A DNA stretch of 40,336 bases from JAUUZQ01 sp964538375. GTDB lineage: Bacteria; Bacteroidota; Bacteroidia; Bacteroidales; GCA-2748055. Location: the NCBI GenBank assembly GCA_964538375.1, contig CAZIFQ010000031.1:1-40336 (forward strand). The letters are read 5' to 3'. Positions 33,411 through 40,336 of the stretch are shown one piece after another (the first letter of the stretch is position 1; each line of letters begins with the position of its first letter). The position numbers were made by a program, and so were the translations under genes. A model generated the notes under the pieces. It was not told the origin of the DNA. It ran no database searches and saw only the letters and a program-made list of their open reading frames with translations.

Positions 33411-36377
33411 TTAAAATGTCATATCCAAACCAACAACAAAACTCTTTGACATTGGATAGATACCGAATCCCATACCATCTACACCTCTTTCCGGATCCCA
33501 GAAATCAACGTTGTGCCAAGTAAAGGCATTAACGGCGCTAGCGTAAATCCTGAATTGCTCAAGCTTAAGCTTGCTCACTAAATTGGAAGGTAATGCGTAA
33601 GAGATTGTGATGTTCTTAACTCTCAAATAATCACCATCAAACATCCAGCGTGAGCTGTAATATCCGTTTGAACTGGTTGTATTACCTGCGATTGGAATTG
33701 GATTCCTTGTAATATCACCTGGTTGTTTCCAGTAGTCGAGTATTGTATTGGCCTGGTTGTTACCCCACATGTAACCATCTGAGTTGAGATATCTCTGTTC
33801 CTCAATGAGTACATTAGCACCATACTTATATTCAAAGTTTACACTTAATGATAATCCTTTCCAGGATACATCTGTATTGAATCCTCCCATCAGTTGTGCT
33901 TCAGGAGAACCTGCAACAGTACGACGTGCATCAGCATAGAGGTTAGTTATCTCTCCTTCTTCATTATACCAGAGTGCTTCACCATTGATTGGGTTAACAC
34001 CAGCATAATCTCTAAGGTAGTAGCTGTACAAGCTCTCTCCTACCCTATAAATGAGTCTTCCAGAAATAAATTCCTCTTCAGTACCCAGGTCAAGAATCTC
34101 ACTTTGATTGGCAGCGAAGTTGAAACCAAGGTTCCAATCAACACTTCCTTCAACAACAGCAACATTAAGCAAACCTTCAATACCTGTATTCTTCAGTGAA
34201 CCAATGTTCTGACGTAAACTGGTAAAACCTGTTGTCCTTGACAGCGGAGTATCCAGTAACATATCAGAAGTAATACGATTGTAGAAATCAACATTACCAG
34301 TGATTCTTCTTAGGAAACCAAAATCAAGACCTACGTTGAGAGATGTGTTGGTCTCCCATGTTAGATCGTTATTTGCAGGTTGAATTGGAGCCATACCTGA
34401 AGTAGCGTTATATCCAACAGGACCATATACACCCCATTGTTCATAGTTTCCAATTCCGTCGTTACCATTCACACCATAACTTGCTCTTAGTTTCAGAGCG
34501 TTGATAGCAGTAATGTTCTCAAGGAATGATTCCTTGTGTGCGTTCCATGAAGCACCTACTGAGTAGAAAGTACCCCACCTGTTATTAGCACCAAAACGTG
34601 AACTACCGTCAGTCCTTAAACTAGCGCGTAAAAAATACTTGCTTGCAAAGTTATAATCTAGAACTCCAAAGAAGGAAGCCATAGTATATCTTGACTGACC
34701 ATAATCACCTTCATCTCCTTCTGCAGTTGAAGTATTCGGAAATGGAATACTTGGGTCAACATTTGGTGAGTAGATGTAGTAAGAATTATTTTGATTATCG
34801 ATGGCTTCAAAACCGCCAATCACGTTAATATTGTGATCATTGAAATATTTTGAATATGTAACAATATTAGATGTGGTTAACTGCTGATACTTGGTACTGG
34901 AAACCTGCAATGTTGCATCTCCACCAAAGTCAGCTTCAGGTGACCAATAACGACGACCTTCACCATCTGTGTATTCTGCAGCGTTGGTTGACTTAAATTT
35001 CAAACCTGCAATGGGCTCCCACTCAAAGTAAGCAGATCCCTGCAAACGATTTTGTGATTCCCACTGGTCATCATATTCTGATGTAGCAACAGGGTTAGTA
35101 TTTAAGTTTTCGGGTATTACCAGGTTGTATGATCCGTCTTCATTAGTAACCGGGGACCATGGATTGATAATCATTCCACCAAACATAGGGTTCACATAAT
35201 AAAGTGACTGCATCGCCATGTCATTTGAAAATGAATGGAAAGCATTCATTTTAACACCCATTCTGAGTTTGTCAGAAATCTCATGGTCAATATTCGACCT
35301 TATTTGATATTTCTTGTAATCAATACCTTTAAATACACCATCTGTACCTGAGTACAAAGCAGAAGTAAAGTGCTTGGTTTTTTCATTTCCACCACTAACG
35401 GAAAGTTGGTACTCATTTACTTTACCAAGACGTGTAACTTCTTTCAACCAGTTTGTTTGTGGACCAGCACCCAGAGAATAGGGTACATAATTTGATCCAC
35501 TGGTTGGATCGTCAGGATCACCACCAGCGTTAACAACTGCATCTCTCATATAATCAATAAGCTGAGTGCTATTTAACTGGCCATAGTCGTTGTCATTTGC
35601 CAGGGAAGTAACACCATAGGATGCGCGGAAATTAACTTTTGATTTTCCTTGTAAACCTGATTTAGTTGTGATAATGATTACACCGTTGGCAGCTCTTGAT
35701 CCATAGATAGAGGCAGCAGCAGCATCCTTCAGAATTGAGATAGACTCAATGTCACTTGGATTAATCATAGCCAGGGCATTACCTGTGTTTGTAAAGTAAG
35801 TCTGGTCTCCCTGCATAATAGGAATACCGTCGACTACATAAAGCGGCTCATTACCAGCATTCAGAGATGATGTACCCCTGATTCTGATTTGAGATGCTGC
35901 TCCCGGCTGTCCAGATGTTGAAGTAACCTGAACACCCGCTACTTTACCAGAAAGCATCTTATCAAAACTCACCTCAGGATTATCCTGAAGGTCTTCCTTT
36001 CCGATAACAGAAACGGAACCAGTATTAGCTTCCTTAGTGGAAGTCCCATAACCGATAACTACGACTTCATCCATCCTGACTGCATCGGTAGTCATCGCAA
36101 TGTCAATAATGGTTGAAGTACCAATTTCAATTTCCTGATTCTCCATTCCAACGAATGAAAATACAAGAATATTTGATCCCTCTGGAACCGCAATGGCATA
36201 ACTACCGTTAAAATTGGTAACTGTACCTACTGTAGTTCCTTTAACTAAGACAGTCACTCCAGGAAGTGGCGACCCGTCGTCTTCACCGGTCACGGTACCT
36301 GAAATCTGCTGTCCCTGCCCCAATAGAGCAGTGCCTACAAACACGAGGAATGCAAGCAACACAGTAAATCTTTTCAT
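33411..36377 (-). CDS. SusC/RagA-family TonB-linked outer-membrane protein
   Basis: SusC proteins are 22-strand beta-barrel pores that import substrates with TonB energy. This 988-residue protein has a signal peptide (about residues 1-22), a carboxypeptidase-regulatory-like domain (about 24-108), the TonB box region DEVVVIGYGT, and a plug with GKVAGVQVTSTSGQPGAAS and IRIRGTSSLNAGNEPLYVVD. The barrel fills the rest and ends in an aromatic residue as expected (GLDMTF). No N-terminal STN domain is present, so it does not look like a signal-transducing receptor. It is the first gene of a four-gene unit (susC, susD, Calx-beta-like, Ig-like) with a good promoter about 55-80 bases upstream. It has normal length and no breaks. 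Confidence 0.94.
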   Translation of the reverse strand: MKRFTVLLAFLVFVGTALLGQGQQISGTVTGEDDGSPLPGVTVLVKGTTVGTVTNFNGSYAIAVPEGSNILVFSFVGMENQEIEIGTSTIIDIAMTTDAVRMDEVVVIGYGTSTKEANTGSVSVIGKEDLQDNPEVSFDKMLSGKVAGVQVTSTSGQPGAASQIRIRGTSSLNAGNEPLYVVDGIPIMQGDQTYFTNTGNALAMINPSDIESISILKDAAAASIYGSRAANGVIIITTKSGLQGKSKVNFRASYGVTSLANDNDYGQLNSTQLIDYMRDAVVNAGGDPDDPTSGSNYVPYSLGAGPQTNWLKEVTRLGKVNEYQLSVSGGNEKTKHFTSALYSGTDGVFKGIDYKKYQIRSNIDHEISDKLRMGVKMNAFHSFSNDMAMQSLYYVNPMFGGMIINPWSPVTNEDGSYNLVIPENLNTNPVATSEYDDQWESQNRLQGSAYFEWEPIAGLKFKSTNAAEYTDGEGRRYWSPEADFGGDATLQVSSTKYQQLTTSNIVTYSKYFNDHNINVIGGFEAIDNQNNSYYIYSPNVDPSIPFPNTSTAEGDEGDYGQSRYTMASFFGVLDYNFASKYFLRASLRTDGSSRFGANNRWGTFYSVGASWNAHKESFLENITAINALKLRASYGVNGNDGIGNYEQWGVYGPVGYNATSGMAPIQPANNDLTWETNTSLNVGLDFGFLRRITGNVDFYNRITSDMLLDTPLSRTTGFTSLRQNIGSLKNTGIEGLLNVAVVEGSVDWNLGFNFAANQSEILDLGTEEEFISGRLIYRVGESLYSYYLRDYAGVNPINGEALWYNEEGEITNLYADARRTVAGSPEAQLMGGFNTDVSWKGLSLSVNFEYKYGANVLIEEQRYLNSDGYMWGNNQANTILDYWKQPGDITRNPIPIAGNTTSSNGYYSSRWMFDGDYLRVKNITISYALPSNLVSKLKLEQFRIYASAVNAFTWHNVDFWDPERGVDGMGFGIYPMSKSFVVGLDMTF

Positions 36378-36430
36378 AGATTAAACTTTTAGGTTAATAA
36401 ATAGACTAAACAAGAATGACTCTAATAGAT

Positions 36431-36460
36431 CAAAACTAGTTAAATATTTTCTTTAACAAA
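36431..36460 (-). promoter_or_regulatory. Promoter of the susCD-lipoprotein operon
   Basis: On the minus strand TTTG (36460-36457) is followed after 18 bases by TAGTTTTG (36438-36431), a good -33/-7 pair. The inferred leader to the susC start is about 45-50 bases. Confidence 0.65.
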
Positions 36461-36633
36461 AGAAAATTGTCAGAAAATGGATGAATAAAGGGCTTGGGAA
36501 GTACTATTATTACTGAAAATATGATATTTAACATATTAAATTGGAAAAAATATGGGTTTTCTTTCCCGGATAGAAATCCTCCAAACCTAATGTTTAAAAT
36601 TTGTTTAGCATCACAGAGAGCTTATTGCAGTAC

Positions 36634-36670
36634 AAAAAAATAGGGGCCACCTCTTTATAGATAGCCCCTA
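36634..36670 (-). terminator. Terminator after the second SusD gene
   Basis: On the minus strand TAGGGGC and GCCCCTA form a seven-base stem with a 16-base loop, followed by seven T. It lies about 25 bases after the SusD stop and ends the second susCD unit. Confidence 0.75.
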
Positions 36671-36694
36671 TATTTTATAGAATCTGTAATAAGA

Positions 36695-38281
36695 TTAGTT
36701 TACATCCCACCACAGTTTAGAAGTAATAACATCACCATTTTCAAGTGCATCAGCTGCAACTTTTCTGTTATCACCATTTAAAGTCTGCTCCTGCTGAGGA
36801 TATTTCATCCTGTATGGCAGATCAGTAACGTCCTCCACTAGTGGATTAAAGCTCTTGTCTACCCATGCATCCGTTGAAGGAGTATAAAGACTGAAATCTG
36901 TCCAAACAGGAATTAAAGTTTTAGGATAACCTGTTCTTCTGTAATTCATCCATGCGGTATGACCTTGCATATAGAGTGCAATATAATTCTGAGTCATTAC
37001 ATTCTCCTCACTTGCAGCAGGTACTAAGGCAATATAAGAATTTATGTTACCTGTTGTAACACCCCATTTTTCCATAGATGCAGTAATACCAGCTACGTAT
37101 TCAGGCTGGCTCCATCCATTTCTCTCACTCAGGATAAATGCAACTTCAGCATATTCCATCAATGTCTCTCCGAAAGCAGGATTATTAATAATTCCATCTC
37201 CTGCAAGAGATTCTAATGTAAATGTAGCCGCATCAGCAGAACTCTCAGAAATAAACATACCTACGTAGTTACCAGCTGAGTTTTCTTGTGCATAAAACGG
37301 AAGACGTGGGTCAACCTGGCCTGAGAATGGATTTACATTTGCTCCAGGTACTAAGGTTGCATGATCATGTCCCACAAGGTCCTCACCATTAAGCAGTGTA
37401 ATAAAGCTATGTCCCACTGCAAAGTCCTTACGATTATCAACGTTAGTTGCTATGTAGATCGGAGAAGCATTAGCGTCAGATGATTCATAATAGAAAATTG
37501 CATTGTCATCATTAGAAGTAAATACACCATCAGCAATTGCTGCAGCAGCCTGAGCATCACCAAGAGTTGGGTTTACACCACTAATCTTGTTCGCAATTCT
37601 CAGTCTGAGTGAATTAGCAAATGTCTTCCATGCATCAACATCTCCAACATAAAGGTTATCTCCGTCCATTCCTGGCAGACTTGCATCAAACATGTCATTT
37701 GCTTCATCAAGCTCATTCAGGATGTCTGCAAAAATCTTATCCTGGGTTGCATATGCAGGAGTTAGATTTGGTTCTTCAACACCTGAAAGAGATAGCGCTT
37801 GAAAATCAGCATCGTCACTTCCATAAGAATAGTAAGGAATATCACCCCATGTTGTAGCCATAAGGTCAAACAACCATGCTAACATAACCCGACAAGTAGC
37901 TACCTGGTTTACATTGGCTCCAGAAGCACTTGCAGCATCCATAGTTTCAGGATCTTCATTCAAAGCGATAATATGCCTGTAATTCTCAGCAATTTCATAA
38001 AGAGGATTCATATATTGTCTCATAGATTCGCGATATACGTATCTATCTTCATCACCGTATTCTGACTGCTGCCAATACTGCATGGTACAATAGGTAAACC
38101 TACCTGAGAACCATTGGTCCTGAGTTGCATCAACCATTCGCTTCACATTATTGTTGAAAAGCGCAGCTGTTGGCACAGAACTTGGAGCATTTGGGTTGTC
38201 AAAATACTCGACATCACAAGCACCGAGTATCAAGATCAGTGCTAATGTGAATATTATTTTAACTTTTTTCATTGTTTTCAA
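36695..38281 (-). CDS. SusD-like lipoprotein, SusD/RagB_2 type
   Basis: This 528-residue lipoprotein has a lipobox with Cys22 (LGAC), and the mature start DVEYFDNPNAPSSVPTAALF is typical of the second SusD family (SusD-like_2), which pairs with its own SusC. The family blocks QYWQQSEYGDEDRYVYRESM, NYRHIIALNEDPE, and FANSLRLRIANKISGVNP are present, and GHTAWMNYRRTGYPKTLIPV near the end is characteristic. It starts nine bases after the upstream susC. Two start codons are possible (residues 1 and 4). The substrate cannot be deduced; the C-terminal block is common to SusD proteins of unknown target. Confidence 0.9.
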   Translation of the reverse strand: MKTMKKVKIIFTLALILILGACDVEYFDNPNAPSSVPTAALFNNNVKRMVDATQDQWFSGRFTYCTMQYWQQSEYGDEDRYVYRESMRQYMNPLYEIAENYRHIIALNEDPETMDAASASGANVNQVATCRVMLAWLFDLMATTWGDIPYYSYGSDDADFQALSLSGVEEPNLTPAYATQDKIFADILNELDEANDMFDASLPGMDGDNLYVGDVDAWKTFANSLRLRIANKISGVNPTLGDAQAAAAIADGVFTSNDDNAIFYYESSDANASPIYIATNVDNRKDFAVGHSFITLLNGEDLVGHDHATLVPGANVNPFSGQVDPRLPFYAQENSAGNYVGMFISESSADAATFTLESLAGDGIINNPAFGETLMEYAEVAFILSERNGWSQPEYVAGITASMEKWGVTTGNINSYIALVPAASEENVMTQNYIALYMQGHTAWMNYRRTGYPKTLIPVWTDFSLYTPSTDAWVDKSFNPLVEDVTDLPYRMKYPQQEQTLNGDNRKVAADALENGDVITSKLWWDVN

Positions 38282-38290
38282 ATTTATTAA

Positions 38291-40324
38291 TTAAAAATTC
38301 AATTTTAGGTTCACTCCATAAGACCTGAACATTGGCTGTAATCCACCGTCCAAACCTTGAATATTACCTGAACCATTAGCTGTCATTTCAGGATCAAATC
38401 CAGGTTCATCAAGTCCCCAGGTAAATAGATTTCTTCCATACAGTGAAACCCTGGCTCCTTTAAGATTACCATTAAATAATGCCGGAAGCGTATAACCTAC
38501 TGTTAATTCTCTCAGCTTAACATAATTGGCTTCGAAGACAGACATTGCACTTATGCCACCGACTCCATGATAAAATCCTGATGCCCAATTATATCCAGAA
38601 GCATAAGTTTCATTTTCAGCAGTATTGGTAACCGTGTAAGTTCCATCATCATTCCAGGTAATATCACCAGTAACACCTTCTAATTTGATACCACCGCCAT
38701 CAGCAACATCGTCGCGGATTTCGTTTCCAAGATCGTTAACACCTGCACTCGCTTCCATCATACCGGAGTACATACCCCACATATGAGAAATACTGTAGAA
38801 ATAACCACCTCTTCTGATATCAATCAGGAAGCTCAAATCAAAACTCTTATAGGAGAATGAATTTCTAATACCTACTGTAAAATCAGGTAAAATAGAGCCA
38901 AGAGGAACCAAATCAGGAGTTGCCTCGTAGTAACCACCGGCGTCTACAACTTTGTTACCATCATCATCATAGATATAATCAGTACCCCAAATTTGTCCAT
39001 AAGCGTCTCCAATACTTGCTCTCAGGAACACTCCACCAAATGGGGCTCTTTGAATATCAAGTGACTTAAGATCAGCGTAAAGCTCAACAACTTCGTTGTT
39101 TACTTTTGTGAAGTTAGTTCTAATTGACCAATCGAAGTCTGCACTTCTAAGAGGTACTAAACCAAGAGAAAGTTCAACTCCTCTGTTCAGCATCTCACCA
39201 GCATTGATATACTGAGAAGCATAACCTGTTGCCTGTGATACCTGTAAAGGCATAATCTGGTCAAAAGTTGTATTACTGAAATATGTTGCACTCAGGTCAA
39301 CTCTGCTTTCAAAAAGATGTATATCAACACCTGCTTCAAGTGAACGGGTTGTTTCTGCTCTCAGGTTCTCATTCAAGAGTCCGTCAGGAACATATAGACG
39401 TGGAGTACCTCCAAATCCACCGCTTGAATTATAAGTATATGTAGCAAATACATTATAAGGATTGGTATCGTTACCAACTTCAGCCCATCCTAATCTCACT
39501 TTACCAAGATCCATCCAATCGAGATCAATTAATTCTGAGAATAGGAAACTTGCTGAAACAGAAGGATAGTCATACATGTTATTGTCATCGGGTAACGTTG
39601 ATGACCAATCAATCCTGTAGCTAGCATCAAGGAACAGCAATCCTGACACATCAAAAGAAGCTTGAGCAAATACAGAATTTACAGTCTTCTGCTCGGTAAT
39701 GTCGTTCATCTCAGCAAGATCTGCAGAGTTTAATAGATTATAAACTTCAGGAACTACAAGTCCTCCAGAAGATTGACCTCTGAGTAAATCATAGCGTTCC
39801 ACTCTTTTGTTAACACCTGCTAATCCTGAAATACCAATATTATCAAGCTTCTTGCTATAACTTAAAATAGACTCGAAATTGAATTCAGAAAATTCCCTTG
39901 CAGCTTCATAATATCTTGAAGTAGCCTGAGAACCTACTGCTGCTCTTTCACGAATAGTATAGTTATAATAGTCTCCATATACAGAACTCTTCCACTTCAA
40001 ATCGTCAATGATCTCATATTCGAGGGAAACGGTTCCAAGGAATCTGTTTCTAACATCATCACTATAATTCCGGTAAGCGGTCCAATATGGGTTATCAGAG
40101 TACTTTGGAGTAGCATCTGTAAATGACGACCTATTCCATGATCTCTGTACACCGGCTGTTGTTTGATATTCCTTCAGTCTATCATAGTCTAGCTGACGCT
40201 GACCCCACTGGAAGAATTTTTGTCCAACAGAGTTGTCACCATATCCAACTTCAGGTCTTCCCTGAGTAGCTGTATTAATATAGGGCACCTCTAAAAACCC
40301 ATTGTTGATATAAACGTCTGATTG
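38291..40324 (-). CDS. SusC/RagA-type TonB-linked outer-membrane protein, N-terminal part missing (in-frame stop)
   Basis: The visible frame is a C-terminal SusC barrel of about 678 residues from the codon after an in-frame TAA (40325-40327). A normal SusC has about 1000 residues with signal peptide, regulatory domain and plug; none of these are present, and the possible GTG start at 40288 would lack them all. The sequence reads on across the GTG (QSDVYINNGFLEVPYINTAT) in the style of SusC, so it continues up to the stop and the gene proper must begin beyond the window. It ends in an aromatic residue (NLKLNF). The stop implies a nonsense or frameshift mutation, or an error in the sequence. 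It is followed by a SusD-like partner nine bases downstream. Confidence 0.75.
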   Translation of the reverse strand, partial: QSDVYINNGFLEVPYINTATQGRPEVGYGDNSVGQKFFQWGQRQLDYDRLKEYQTTAGVQRSWNRSSFTDATPKYSDNPYWTAYRNYSDDVRNRFLGTVSLEYEIIDDLKWKSSVYGDYYNYTIRERAAVGSQATSRYYEAAREFSEFNFESILSYSKKLDNIGISGLAGVNKRVERYDLLRGQSSGGLVVPEVYNLLNSADLAEMNDITEQKTVNSVFAQASFDVSGLLFLDASYRIDWSSTLPDDNNMYDYPSVSASFLFSELIDLDWMDLGKVRLGWAEVGNDTNPYNVFATYTYNSSGGFGGTPRLYVPDGLLNENLRAETTRSLEAGVDIHLFESRVDLSATYFSNTTFDQIMPLQVSQATGYASQYINAGEMLNRGVELSLGLVPLRSADFDWSIRTNFTKVNNEVVELYADLKSLDIQRAPFGGVFLRASIGDAYGQIWGTDYIYDDDGNKVVDAGGYYEATPDLVPLGSILPDFTVGIRNSFSYKSFDLSFLIDIRRGGYFYSISHMWGMYSGMMEASAGVNDLGNEIRDDVADGGGIKLEGVTGDITWNDDGTYTVTNTAENETYASGYNWASGFYHGVGGISAMSVFEANYVKLRELTVGYTLPALFNGNLKGARVSLYGRNLFTWGLDEPGFDPEMTANGSGNIQGLDGGLQPMFRSYGVNLKLNF

Positions 40325-40336
40325 TTAATATGTTAA

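Larger units (their letters stand above)
36378..36694. other. 317-base gap between two susCD units
   Basis: It contains the terminator of the upstream susCD unit and the promoter of the next susC. A second weaker -7 match (36582-36589, TAGGTTTG on the minus strand) is also present. I see no RNA gene or further open reading frame worth reporting; the rest is AT-rich. Confidence 0.7.

Noticed and set aside
27613..40336. Polysaccharide utilisation locus
   Set aside because: SusCD pairs are present, but no glycoside hydrolase, polysaccharide lyase, sulfatase or hybrid two-component regulator is visible, so a carbohydrate target is not supported.

Overview
The window is chromosomal DNA from a member of the Bacteroidota, most likely class Bacteroidia, although I cannot name a genus. 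The evidence is consistent across the window. There are two tandem SusC/SusD outer-membrane pairs. A secreted C10 peptidase ends in a type IX secretion sorting domain. Several families typical of the phylum are present (DUF5606, DUF3276/PUR, a long NusB, a 7TM-HD phosphodiesterase). Many upstream regions carry the Bacteroidota -7 promoter element TAnnTTTG. The DNA is AT-rich and almost every gene is intact. I found no tRNA, rRNA, CRISPR array, insertion sequence or prophage.

Region 1 (1-16100) is mostly housekeeping. A POT peptide transporter is followed, on the opposite strand, by a four-gene set read leftward: phoH, purC, a LysM/periplasmic-binding fusion and a nucleotide pyrophosphatase/phosphodiesterase lipoprotein. 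A two-gene rightward operon encodes a DUF62 S-adenosylmethionine-binding protein and MazG. Leftward genes then encode YbbR, CoaE, a TerB-DnaJ protein and DUF5606, preceded by NusB, a DUF1573 lipoprotein and YajC, with a terminator between yajC and ybbR. A PUR-fold DUF3276 protein, an unrecognised HEAT-like protein and a DUF456 membrane protein follow.

Region 2 (16100-27500) is metabolism, cell division and envelope. An arcC-ornithine carbamoyltransferase pair probably makes ATP from citrulline. A small lipoprotein, FtsK and a LolA-like carrier run rightward, and a PgpH-like c-di-AMP phosphodiesterase runs leftward. An NlpC/P60 peptidase without a visible signal peptide converges with cysD-cysN, the ATP sulfurylase for sulfate activation.

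Region 3 (27600-40336) is an accessory nutrient-acquisition region, all read leftward. One unit is susC-susD plus a Calx-beta-like lipoprotein and an Ig-like lipoprotein; a C10 cysteine peptidase with its own promoter lies just beyond its terminator. A second susC-susD pair lies upstream, and its susC is cut by the window edge and by an in-frame stop. No carbohydrate-active enzyme or sigma/anti-sigma regulator is in view, so a peptide or protein substrate is plausible for the first unit, but this is inference.

The most interesting points are a DUF62 protein that appears to lack the catalytic Asp-Arg-His triad of its family, the LysM/binding-protein fusion in a purine operon, the peptidase-SusCD locus, the interrupted susC, and several short tandem or inverted repeats in intergenic DNA.
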